Below are positions 13,166 through 24,411 of a DNA stretch of 64,000 nt, in pieces. The notes beneath the pieces were generated by a model that did not search any database, had not been told where the DNA came from, and worked only from the letters and a program-made list of their open reading frames with translations. Within the stretch, counting starts at the first letter, position 1. The number at the start of each line of letters is the position of its first letter. Source of the stretch: Prinia subflava. Its lineage: Eukaryota > Chordata > Aves > Passeriformes > Cisticolidae. Made by a program: the position numbers and the translations under genes. Location: NCBI RefSeq assembly GCF_021018805.1, contig NC_086248.1, positions 25,366,922-25,430,921 on the forward strand. The letters run 5' to 3'.

Positions 13166-13223
13166 TTCATCACCAGGTCAAGATTTTGAAGTCATCTTGA
13201 CAGATTGTATCTAACCCTACCAG
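13166..13223 (+). other. Candidate noncoding exon
   Basis: A pyrimidine-rich acceptor (ttactttttcttggcgcag) ends at 13165, and a near-consensus donor (CCAG|GTAAGA) starts at 13224. The 58 bases between contain a stop codon in every reading frame, so if spliced this would be an untranslated, lncRNA or 'poison' exon. It lies about 1 kb upstream of the first coding-like segment at 14182. The evidence is splice-site resemblance only. Confidence 0.17.
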
Positions 13224-13499
13224 GTAAGACTGCTGAAAGTTACTCTTCTCTAGCTCAGCACCACCCCAAAAAATGTGTTTCCAAGCAGCTTTCCCATTAT
13301 GAAATGGCAAAGCTTTCTATTCTTACCCTCTTGCTGGATTATGTTGTGAAAGCCCTATGTCAAAAATATGCCTCAGATTCCTTAGGGTCAGGCTTTATCT
13401 TGAAGTATGACAGGAGCATGGAACAGGATCTCTCCAGAACAAGTAATTTATGCCATGGTTTACTTTCTGTTGGGAGAGCAGAATAAATCAATCTAATTT

Positions 13500-13560
13500 A
13501 CATTAGGAGAATATTTAGGTTTGATACCAGGAAAAGGTTTCTCTCTAGGGTAAATGTAAC
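13500..13560 (+). mobile_element. Possible CR1 fragment (weak)
   Basis: The words 'tttaggtttgataccaggaa' and 'aaggtttctctctagggta' resemble the part of CR1 3' regions that encodes the last residues of ORF2. A stretch near 13990-14012 (ttctacatttctatgatt) resembles a CR1 tail, but the 400 bases between do not match the family well. Confidence 0.25.
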
Positions 13561-14181
13561 ATGCATAGAGTGTCCTTTGTTGAGCTCATGCAAGCAAATT
13601 GGATGTGTGGGGGTCTGGAGACAGAGGACTGTGTGTGGTATAAGAAGTGACAGGGTAGATCAAAAGCTTTCAGCCTGGTGTTTGCCTCTGGTTTGCCCAA
13701 AAATTCATTGGTTTTGGGGCTAGGGTGACTCATTTTTGTACAGTAGTGGTCTGTTCTGGGCCAAAGTCCTCTCAGCCTGCCCTTACCACACGGGCCCAGG
13801 ACTGCTGTAGGGAAGAAGGAACATGCTGGGTAGGTGCAGCTCATCCTAGGCTTTGATAAACTGGGATTTCTGCACCTGAGCCTCAGTCCTTGCATGCCAG
13901 GAGAGGTGTAGGAGATGCCAAACTCCCTGTCCTCAGAAAAGGACTTTAAATGTCTCACTGGGGGCTGTCCTACAGGACCCCTTGGGCATCTGCTGGTTCT
14001 ACATTTCTATGATTACATTACATGAAAAGCCAGAAAAAATTAAAACTCCATAAATATATCACCTATGACCCTGGAAATGGTAGTTTTGCAGAACTGCTTT
14101 CCTGAGTTTTTCATTCAAGGTGTATTGTGCTGTTCATTACAGTATGTCAGAGTGACAGTAGCATTATTCTCTTATTTACAG

Positions 14182-14263
14182 TTCTTCCTTTCTCTTCAGC
14201 AGTGAAAATGAAAAGGAAATCAATGCCATTAAAGAGAATAATGACAAACTCACCTCCTGCAAG
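14182..14263 (+). other. Candidate coding exon A, coiled-coil-like
   Basis: Two possible acceptors (AG ending at 14181 and at 14199, the second after 'ttcttcctttctcttcag') precede an open frame that ends at a weaker donor (TGCAAG|GTCTGT, GT at 14264). In the open frame the 21 codons at 14201-14263 read SENEKEINAIKENN followed by DKLTSCK. This is a hydrophilic, helix-prone peptide with a coiled-coil flavour and no low complexity. It ends in phase 0, the same phase as the next two candidates. I do not recognise the protein. Chance similarity to an exon cannot be excluded, and the donor is not strong. Confidence 0.22.
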
Positions 14264-16568
14264 GTCTGTGCTCTTATATTTTTTTTCTGAATTCTCATCT
14301 CTGAATGTACTTGAACAAATGTGATGGAGGAATGGAGGAAAAACTGCAGGAAAGCACCACTGCAAAAGAGAGAAATACTGTGGTAGGCCAAGGGATCTGC
14401 AAAAAGCTAAAACAATCCCATGTTCTGCACCCCCCTCCACACCCCTGACCTTTACAAAAGTGTGCTATGTGATTAGAAATGTCAGGGAGGAAGAGCAAGA
14501 AAGATCAAATTAAGTGACACAGGAGAAAATTGGAGCAAGTACAATTCAGTAGCAATCAAACAACATTCAAACTTCAGTAACATCATTGTGTCTTTCAGTC
14601 AATCTTTGCACCACACTGTGAAGCCTCAGATCAAAGATCTGTTAAAAACCCACCAAGGAACTTCTCCATCAGGCAGGAGCCTGTGGTCTCTCAAAATTTA
14701 TTAAGTCAGAGCAGCACCTAACTCTGAACTGTGCCAGCAGGGCAGTATTTCATTGCCCTTTCTGTGGAATTCTGAGCTAAAACCCTTTCAGAAATTTCTA
14801 GGTTGTGAGCAGAGTTTGCAAGCACAACATCTGGAAACCACTTTGGCTTTCAGAAGTGAGAAGGCTGCAGCATGACTCTATATTCTCTGCAAGAGCCCTG
14901 CTCCTCTGTGCTGCATATCTCAGTTGATAACATTGACTGCTCAGTTCTTCCAGAGAGTGAATTTTACTGAGGAATGAAGCAACAAGGATAGAGGGTAATG
15001 TTTTTATCCAGCATGATGCCTTTGCTCTAATGAGTGGGGCAGCCATACAGCACTTAGAGTTGCTGACTATAAAGGATGAAACAAATCTCATTTGCATACT
15101 ACTCTCAGGGAGAGTTTCATTAGTGAGGTTCACCCTCTTTGTACTGTACCAGTCCCTACCTCTCAAGCAACCCTGCTGGGCTGATGGGAAGCAATTTAGA
15201 TGGGCTGAAAAGAGGTTCAGTAAGATGAAAATTCTCAGTGGATAATTACAAGGCCAATATTTCATAGTTCTGACTGCTTGCTAATTAACATACTTTGACT
15301 AGATCTGCCTGCAGCCAGAGTAGTGCATGTTAAGGAGTAAGGTACCAAATGATGTCGTAAATACTGTGAGGTAACTTCATCCAAAGACAGGCTGCCTATG
15401 TGTGATGTGGCTGGGAAGTGCTATATTTTCTGGATGAAAAGAAAGCTAAGCTGAAGTGAAGGAAGGTGCAGTGGTAGCTGTGAGTGTGACCTGGGACCTG
15501 AATACTGATCAGCCAAGAGAATCGGGGCAGAGAGTTTTGGGGGTGGGCTGCAGCTTGGGATTGAATTTGGCAAAGAGCACCTACAACAAATGATGGTACT
15601 GGCCCAGGAGCAGAGAGTGGTAGCTTCTGACATGGTTCGTGATTGTTTTGGTAATAAAGTTGCACGGCTGGCTCCTGACCTGCTGCATTCACTCATGGAG
15701 TTAGGATATCTATGCTTGCCAAAGGAAGGAAAAGCATCTAAAGGGCAGTTCTATACAAAGTTTTTGTGTTTGTGTGAGACACAGAGAGAAAAAAAAAGGG
15801 TTTCATTAGTCTCTCTTGATTAAAACAAAACAAAAAAAAAATCTGCTGGCCTCTCCGTTGAAAGCACAGAGTCTGCAACTGTTGGTGCAATAATTTCATT
15901 ACAGCACATTCAGATACCCCTTGGTGATGCTCCTGATGTACAGAGGTTGCATGCTTTGCAAGGGAATTGGTTGAGACTTTCCTAGTAAGCACTGCATCCT
16001 GTATCCTCAGCACATTTAATACATCCTGGCTGGTTTCCCCTGGGACAAAATATTTCTGTTTCAGCTGCATTACCCAAGAAATACACCTGCTCCTTTATGT
16101 AATCAGCACCATCTCTACAGAAGGGTAAATAGCTACACATTTACCTGATGCAGCAGATGTTAAAAATGTTTGCAAAATGGCAAGTAACCATTGAGAATTA
16201 GCTTTGCAAAATCCTCTATAAATGTTACAAAGAAGTAAAATAGGTGACAAATACAGCTTTATGCAGTTTTCTCCACCCATCTGCACTTGTTCTGCTTATA
16301 AGCAGCAGATTCCTGGATAGTCTGCACATGTAGGATTGTGTATATACTTACATGCCTTAAAACCCATTTGTCCTGAGCTGCTATACAACCACTCTGTGCT
16401 GGTGTGTATATACACATGCATTAGGGAAATACATTCACAAATATAGGGGTAGATTATTTGCTTTGTGGATGAGTGTGTGGTATGTAAGGTTGCAAAGAAG
16501 GAGGAAAGTAGGATCCCTTGCATGGTACTGCTGCTTTTGAAATATTGCTACCTTCAGAACACTTCCAG
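14264..16568. other. Unique DNA between exon candidates
   Basis: No repeat family was recognised. A 155-codon minus-strand frame at 14798-15265 is open but resembles no known protein and overlaps a 71-codon plus-strand frame. An A-rich stretch lies at 15787-15840. Confidence 0.45.
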
Positions 16569-16697
16569 ATCTTCAATTTGATGGAAAACTTTGCTGAGGA
16601 ACAAGATGGGAGCCACCAGTATCTTGTCTCTATGACAGGAGATGTCTCCTGGGTCACAGTATCTGAGCTCAGCAGTCACTGGCAGCTGGAGAAGAAG
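16569..16697 (+). other. Candidate coding exon B
   Basis: The segment follows an acceptor-like AG at 16567-16568; an alternative acceptor, better placed behind pyrimidines, ends at 16557. It ends at AAG|GTATAA, an acceptable donor. The 129 bases give 43 uninterrupted codons starting IFNLMENFAEEQDG and including SMTGDVSWVTVSEL, a mixed globular-looking composition with Trp, Tyr and charged residues. It begins and ends in phase 0 if the 16569 start is used. No family was recognised. Confidence 0.22.
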
Positions 16698-16892
16698 GTA
16701 TAACCTTGCCTTCTTTATAGCCTTGTAAACTTGCAATGCATGCAAGTGTGAGATCATACCACAGTCTTATTCCCCCATCTCTCTAGCACTCATGTTCTTC
16801 CTGTGGGCAGCTAAGGACCTTAGCTCTAATTTCACTGGAGACAAGCTGTTATGTTCCTTTTTCATAGAATAAGACATTCATACTACAGAGAA

Positions 16893-16985
16893 TGTAAATC
16901 TATATCTATCTATATCATCTATATCTAAATCTATATCATCTATATTGACAAATACATAGTGTGTATATTGATATATACAGCATAT
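16893..16985. repeat. Imperfect (ATCTAT)n / AT-rich repeat
   Basis: Degenerate tandem words of tatctatc, tatcatct and tatctaaat, followed by TA-rich sequence. It is a decayed microsatellite between exon candidates B and C. Confidence 0.8.
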
Positions 16986-17990
16986 ATAGAGATGTGATCT
17001 CTTAGGTATATGCTTATGGATTCAGTGCATAACTGGATCATTTTGTAAAGACTGTGCATGTATAATTTTAAAACAAAAAGCTACACATAACACAAAAATA
17101 ATTTCTGTTGTATATTATCTGATATTGGTTTGTACTGATGGATGATTCCATAGTATTTTAGAGGTATGTGTATGGGGATACATCATGCAAACATGTTTAT
17201 CTTATATAAAGCATGATTGCATGATTATAAGTGTGTATGACATCATTCTGGAATGCAGTGGTGTATGTGCACTTCAGAGTAACCTCCCCAGATGTCTGGC
17301 TAAGTTGTTCTCAGCAGCTGGAAGGCTGAAAGCTAAGGCACAGCATGTGCTGTTTATGCAACACTGCTACTATAGAAGAGAGACCTGATGTTTAAAATCT
17401 GTAAAAAGATGCTTCAGCAGCTGTGCTACCAGCCAGTAAGGGTGGCATTCCCTTACTGCTCTCTTCAGCCACTGAGGACCATAACTGAATAGCATGTGAA
17501 TCCTTTGCTGCCTGAGGCATCCAGGCAGCAGACCCAGAGGTGCTCTCAAATCAGGGTTTTACAGCTCTTCCTAAGTCAGAGGAGAAGTTGGTGCTCTTCT
17601 GCTTTACAAAGACAGGCAAAACCCCCAAAAAAGTGCAAGGAATGATTCAGGAAGAAGATCAGCATAGTAGAGAAATAGGGACAAAAGAAGCTGCCTGTCT
17701 CATTAGTATGTAGCAATACAAGTAATACAAAAATCATGAAGACTTCACCTTTCTTTACCATGGGGTGTTACTGGCCATCTCACACAAGATCCTACCTCAG
17801 CCCTTTCAGAAAATAAGGGAGTTACTACTCTTTCCTGCCATCTCTGCCCTCAGACCCGTGTTTGTATGTGTCTTGTCAGGGGACAGCACTGGCCACTCAA
17901 CTCCCTTGCACCTGATGAGGGGTGGGAAACCTCTTGGTCTAATAGATCTTGTTTAATAGATTATATTGTATTTTCCTTTGTCTTCTATAG

Positions 17991-18050
17991 CAAGCCATTA
18001 TTTATGGGCAAATCTACCAAAGCAGGAGCTCTGTCTACCCTGCTGGAAAG
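17991..18050 (+). other. Candidate coding exon C
   Basis: This is the best splice-site pair of the cluster. A long pyrimidine tract with acceptor (ttttcctttgtcttctatag) ends at 17990, and a strong donor (GGAAAG|GTGAGA) begins at 18051. The 60 bases are exactly 20 codons in phase 0 (starting QAIIYGQIYQ), continuing the frame of candidates A and B. A second frame is also open across the segment. No known protein was recognised. Confidence 0.25.
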
Positions 18051-21000
18051 GTGAGAGTAGCATTACATTGCTTGTGTGTTGAAAGTTGTATGTGTTCCTG
18101 AGTGATCTGCCTGGTTAGGTACCTCACTGATGCCACTGGGAAATGGATGAAAAATGCTGCTTTTTTTTGGCTGCATTATGTGTTGTACATATGTAAAAGG
18201 TTGCAGGTTGTAGAGTGCTGTGGAATCGGACCATTCTTCCTTGTTTTTCAAGTTTGAAGTGTAAGCTGTGATGCTCTAGCACTTGCTAGAGTTTGTGAGT
18301 CATTTGTATTTCAGCATGACTTCGAATCTTTCCTTGACCAACTCATTGAATAATTGGTACCATCCATTAGCTGAATTTAAATATGGGATGATCAATAAAA
18401 CATGAGATTCTGTAAGTACCTTGTGCTCAGAGTGTGCAAGGACATAACAGAGGAAGTAGCTCTGATAAAAGGCTATGTTTTTAGATGAGAGTTTCCTGAT
18501 TAATTCCTTTCCTGGTCCCTCATTATCCTCCTAAGGACTGGTAACTGCTGGATATGGGACTCTCAAGCCTGTATGGTTATTTCTGTTTCAATTTTGGTTA
18601 TAACCTCTTGCAACACACTGAAATAGTGATATTCTGCTCTCCCTACCCAGAGCACAGTTATGAAAGGGAGGGGAGCTGAGTCACACTGAGCACAGAGTGG
18701 TCCCACATCCACTGATATGGCACAGCCTCCTGCAGGGTCCAGAGAGACCACAGTGCTCAGGGACTCAGCCATACTGCTGTTGGATAAATAACAATACATC
18801 AGGCCCAAAGAGAAACATATTTTCCAGATGCTTGTCTTAAAGCTGCCAGAAAACCCTGTTCTTTCCTGATTTTCAAGGGAGGTTTTGTTGGTTATGACAG
18901 TGCTGTAGCTGCTCCTTGTAGGTAATAGATTTAGATGTGTGATAAGCTTTTTATTGCATCAGTGTGCTTCAGTCTTTGCAGGTGAGTTTTAAAGATGCAC
19001 CTTGACTCATTTACTCCACTGGATGATCAAAGACCTAAGACTACACAAAGGATTTCTGAATGTTGATTCTTTGCTGTGTTAGATATTGCCCAAATAGATA
19101 ATGCTTATTTCTTCTCTGTCATAGAATTTCTTCGTTGCTTTAATGTTTGCATTGTGTACTGTTTTGAGTTTAGACTTTCAGGACTCTTCAAAAGCAAAAT
19201 AAAATGGAATTTCTGCCTGATTAGCAATCCACCATGAATATGATTCTAATCCTTCAGTTAAAAGTGTGGAATGAAATTGTTAATGAATCTACATTTTCAC
19301 TGCTGGGCAGGTATATTTTATAAGCTAGCCCAAAAATACTTCTGAAGATCTCGGGTTGGATTCTGACTTAGTAGACCATTTTTCAGATTCACAAAGGTTC
19401 CAGTGAATACCAGCACATCCTGCTATGATCATTTTGACTTCTCTGAATAGACAACAAACCGTGTTTTGCTTTACTGGGACAGAGCTCTGCTGAGCCACCC
19501 ACTGAGATACCCCTGCCCCTAATCTCTTCTCCTGGCCTTATCTTTGCAGGGAGCTTGGCAGCTTCCCTGCAGCAGGAGGGAAAAGACAGATCCAGAGGGG
19601 GCCCCTGCTCCTCCCCACTCTCCATTAGCTGTGGGTACTGCCCACAGTACTGCTGCTGTGTCACACCAGCATTGAGATGTACCTGCTGATAACATGACCG
19701 ACTGCTAGGATTGTGGCACTAAAAATAAGGCAGACAAAATTTTCTTCAGCTCTCACTAGAGCACACAAGCTCTATTACCATGTATTGGCTATTTAATATT
19801 TCCAGCCTATCTGAATTGGAGAATGAGTTTTCAGAGTCTTGCCTGGGTATTGTTAGCCCTGCTCCAGATGAGGTAGAGTGCCTTCAGTTTTTAAGCAAGC
19901 CATCAGTTTAACTTGAAAGGCCCAACAACTTCTTGCAATGTCATTTCTTCAAAAGCCACACTCAGCCATTCTACTGGAAGAACTCTTCCTCCATTTTCCA
20001 CAGGAAAGGAACGCAAATTTTTGAGGGTGACTTGGAAGAGCATTAATTAGCTGTTTTCATTTTGTGTTTGGGATATTGTACAGGCCCATCCAAAAACAAT
20101 TGCTCTTGGATTCCAACTTCTATTTTGTTCAGCTACACGTTTTATGGCAGTCACACAGAGCTATGTGTACAACAAGATACCTGCATGACAGAAAATATGA
20201 AGCATCAGAAAGATTAATGTAATGGTAAAATATGTACAAAAATAACAGTGCTTTGCATATATTGGTCATTCTGTAGTAGTTGACTGTATAAGGCTATTTA
20301 GGTATAAATCAATTCAGCCTGACTTCTGCAGTGATGGAACATCACTGATCTTCAAAAGTTTTATGAAACACTCACAGTCTGTGAAATTAAAGGAAGTTCT
20401 TTTGTTTAATTTTTTATTTCAATCAACTGCCAGCAATATCACAATATTCAAAAAATACCAGTTTTCTCCTAAAAACTTTCTATAGATAGCATTAAATCAG
20501 TAATTATATTAATGTATTACAGCAGAATATTTAGCACTGTGATATTTTTCACTTTGTATCTGGAATTTATAGAATAAAAGCCAACAACATTGTGACAAAT
20601 CTGCTTCCAGGAGAAATGATGGTAATATTACATTAGCACCATACCTGAGTTGCAAGACTCTTCTTTCTGGACAGCATTAGGCAGCTCAGGCATTGCAAAC
20701 CACTGGGTCTTGTGACAGTGGCCCACCTGCCTTTTGTTTTGAAATTGGTTGGTCAGGCTGGGATACATGGAGAAATATTTCTCTTGTTTCCATCAATTGG
20801 GAGCAAACAGACAAGGGAGGAGTAATGGGTAGAATCCCACTGCTTTTCCATGGGTCTACATGAGTGTCATAATTTAGCATGAATACACTACAGCAGTGTA
20901 GCTCTTTCTTCTGGAATCTAGGAAGGATCAAGAGCCTCCTGAACCACTGCATCTATCCCTCAGTGTTCCTGCTGGTACAGCAGCACTTTGCTGTTGAGTG

Positions 21001-23904
21001 TGTCCTTGAGACAAAACAAAGGCATCAGGTGTTGCTGTACTAGGGATTGTGATTAATGCACTCACAATAGCTGTTACTACCTGCAGTTTTAATTAAAGCA
21101 TCAGTTTCTTCACCTCCTTTTGCATCTTAGTTTTGAAACAATTGGTCAACAACTTAATCTTGTTTTCCAGGCTTTTTATAGTAGGAACTATAATGAGAAG
21201 TCCCTGCACAGCCACCCCTTTATCCCTTCAGCTATTTTCGAATAGATGTCAAATACATCTTCTACACATTTTTCAAAGATGGTTGATGTTTTGGAGTAGG
21301 AAAAGCAGGCAGAAAGCTGTGAGTCAGCCTGGAAATGGCTTTAGCTGTGTGTTATGTACTTTAATGTGTAGCAGGCTTGATCTGATGAGAGAGATGGAAA
21401 CTATTCTCAAAGCCCATGTACTTTCATGGACATGAAAAATAAATTGCTTAACCTTTTAGGAGAGCCTCATGTGCTGCAGTGGCTTGCCTCATACCCCAGT
21501 GGCAGATGAAGGAGCTTTTGCTGTGTTTTGAGCCTGCTGGGTTTCCAATGGTTGTGCACAAAGGCCTCTGATGATTCATTCTTATCCTCCTCTGTGATGC
21601 TCCCATGTCTCTCTGGGTCCTCCTGATGTCCTGGTGACCAGCTGGCTTATCCCTAGCCCTCTGTGTAGGGATGAAAGAGGCAGCGCTGAGGACTCTGAGG
21701 AGGATTTGCTGTGCAACTCAAAGGGAATGATCTCAGATCTAACATCCTGCAAGTGGATCGTAAAGGCACTGCATACAATTACTATAAATTATTGAACCAA
21801 AGTCGTAAAAACTACACTTAATGCATTGAGTAAAACAGAGTGAAAATAGCTGCTCTCTCCCTCATAGTCTTTCTTATTCCTGTCACAGCCTAACATGGAG
21901 TTCCCACCGCAGACAAAATTATAGCAGAAGGGCTGTTTAACTTAGACAGGGGTCTGTGTACACAAACATCACAGCGTGTGATGCAGGGTGATTGGTTGTA
22001 ATGTGGATAGTTTTGTCTTTGGTTAAACTTTCCTGCTGTCAGATGGTGTTTCCCTGCTTGGTATGGTAATTGTCTTCTAATGTTGTTAGGCAACTGCAAT
22101 GCCAGTCTGATAGCTGTGTGATTTGGGACACTTGCTCTGCCACTCGCTGTTGCAATAAAGTAATTTTAATTTAGTGGATTGCTGAGAAGGCTTATTCTGT
22201 GTAAATGACCTAGCCAGGCATGTGAGTAGCATGCCCTCCACCTTGCTTTCCCAATGAATCAATGCTAGTAGAAAGGAGAAACAGAGGGTTTTCTATAAAT
22301 CTACCCTGAGAAAGTCACAACAGATCTCCTCTCAAAATTCATACAACAGGGACAGAGTCGGTGTCAAAAGGAGAGTTCAAAGAGACCTGAAGTGTCCCTG
22401 TGTTTGGACTGGTGACTCAGCTATGGGGATAAACAGGTGATGACTCTGTAAATAGATAGGATGAATGACACTGAGGGTGGGAACACGGGCTGTAGGGGTA
22501 TTGGCAGATTAATAGGTGTAATTATCGTAATTATATGGGAATCACTTGAGTCGTGACACTATCTGTCAGGTAAGTGCAGAAGATCATTCATAAGCCATTG
22601 AAAGGGATTTAAGTAGCCTGTAAAGAATCTTCCAAAAATGACAAAAATTAACTGCATCAAAGAGCAGTTTCAGTACAATTACATACAAATAACTGTACAG
22701 TTACATGTAAAACATTTTTCTGAAAATCTTCCTTCTTTGAATAAATGTTGAGGCTGTATAAACAGTGGACTGGCTGTTTGGAATAATTTAGCCCAACGAT
22801 TTTAGGATTCCCTCCAACAACCAGGAGGGAAGTTCCCTCCAACAATCTGAAGAAAAATAGGAGGTCTGTTAGTTTTTAATTTTATAAGATCAAGCCACTA
22901 AGGACAAGGAAATGACCGAAACAGATGGCAATGTTCAGGCTGTGCACCTTGCTCTTAGGTTCGTGATACTTATAGCTGCTTTGTAACAGGAGAGGAGTGC
23001 AACACACTGATGCTGCTGTTTCAGAACTATTTTTTGTAATGAAAAGGTATTTAACTAAACTAATGAGGGAATCATCTTGGCAGAGAATGGCAGTCAGAAG
23101 ACATATCACAGAGGTCTGGTCGCACAGGGATGGAGAATGGGACAGACATGTCCAATTATTGCCCAATTCTGTGGCTCTAGGAACACCTTCTTGCCAGCCA
23201 CATGCTCCAAGCAAGGATCATGCACCCCCTTCACTGCTCAGGTGGGTGCTTTATATGAAGAAGCCTGAATATTATCTTGTAAGTGCATCTTCCTTCAGCT
23301 GCTGTCATTGGTACATTTTGTTGTTTACTGTGGTTGAGACTCAGTTAAAACATGAAAAGCTTTGATAGACTATGTCAATTTTTTTCTTTTCTTGATAACA
23401 CCCATTGTATTTTGCAGTACTCTATAAAAAATGAAGGCTCTTTGCTTATAGTGAGAACCAGTCAGAAGAGAAACATGACACACAGAAAATGGATATTGTT
23501 TACGGATTTGATAATGTTGGCTCAAATGTCTGCATAAAAAGTTCCCTTTTGACTTTTGTCAGAATCACAGTCACATCAAATGGCTTTTATGTTCTACCTT
23601 GGGTAAAATATTCACCTCATGGACTCTGGCAAAACTTTTGTACAGAGGTAGAAATATTCATGATCCACTAGAGGTTCAGTAAATCCCAGAGAAGCTGGTG
23701 CCTTTTTGAATGCAAAGTCATTTCAGCTTCTGTTTTCCAGACTCTACTCTCTACTTTCTAATTAGGTAATTTCCTCCACACAGTTCAGGTTTTGTTCTGC
23801 TGAGCCTGCACCATGGGAATGAACTGGCTTTGCTTTCTGCATGGGTGGGCTAAAGTTTCCTTGGAAAGCATGGCTGGGAGTCACTGACACAACTGCAGCC
23901 CGTG
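18051..23904. other. Unique DNA without a supported gene
   Basis: Nearly 6 kb without a recognised repeat. There is a consensus donor word (CAG|GTAAGTGC) at 22571 with no convincing acceptor nearby, and an AATAAA in an LTR-like context near 22150. A short direct repeat (ttccctccaacaa) occurs twice within about 22809-22846. Confidence 0.5.
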
Positions 23905-24085
23905 TCACAGCATCCCTGCAAAGTGCATGTTGCTGTTCTCACTTTACAGATGGCTAAATGAGAGCAGAGGAATGAAGGGATTTGCCTAAGGCCACATAAT
24001 AAATCAGTTGCTTCTGTTGGATTAGTTACAGCTCAGGACTTCCCTGCTGCTGACTGCCAACCCTGCGCTCACTCCACAACTCACT
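23905..24085 (-). mobile_element. MIR-type SINE, ancient
   Basis: In minus orientation this matches the mammalian-wide interspersed repeat (MIR) or its sauropsid equivalent. Read on the plus strand, the landmarks in order are 'cactttacagatggctaaat', 'gagagcagaggaatgaaggg', 'atttgcctaaggccacataa', 'taaatcagttgc', then a degenerate B-box area ('ttagttacagctcaggactt'). The core word pair 'ttgcctaaggccaca' is the most diagnostic. MIR was active before the split of mammals and sauropsids, so copies in birds are rare and highly diverged, as seen here. Boundaries are approximate. Confidence 0.72.
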
Positions 24086-24390
24086 CCACTGTTTCCAGTG
24101 CCACAGGGATTGTTCCTGCCCTGCTAGTGCAGAGGACATGTAGGTGGTCCTACTCAAGACATAAAATAATCCTGCTGCAAATTAAGAGACTCTGCTGCCC
24201 CTATACAAGGTGGAAAATCTGGGGTGAATAGTGAATGATTCTTGACACTGTGAACTTTATGGCATTGCACATTTTAATGACATTTTTCTAATAATGTGGA
24301 GATTGACAAAAATGTGCTAGGTTAAGCCATGGAAATCTGTATTTTTTTCCATAGTTTTTATTCAGACCCAAAAAGTAACATTATATGTGT

Positions 24391-24411
24391 CTTATATATA
24401 TTATATATATG
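24391..24411. repeat. Short TA-rich run
   Basis: Two TATATATA words separated by TTA. Confidence 0.85.

Noticed and set aside
13545..13958. 137-codon minus-strand open frame
   Set aside because: It has a compositional bias and no recognisable domain, with no splice or polyadenylation context.
14798..15265. 155-codon minus-strand open frame
   Set aside because: No similarity to a known family, no clear splice sites or promoter, and it overlaps an open frame on the other strand. It is kept only as a note in the interval entry.
22571..22578. Perfect splice donor CAG|GTAAGTGC
   Set aside because: No acceptor with a pyrimidine tract lies at a suitable distance, and the preceding bases are not open in a convincing frame.
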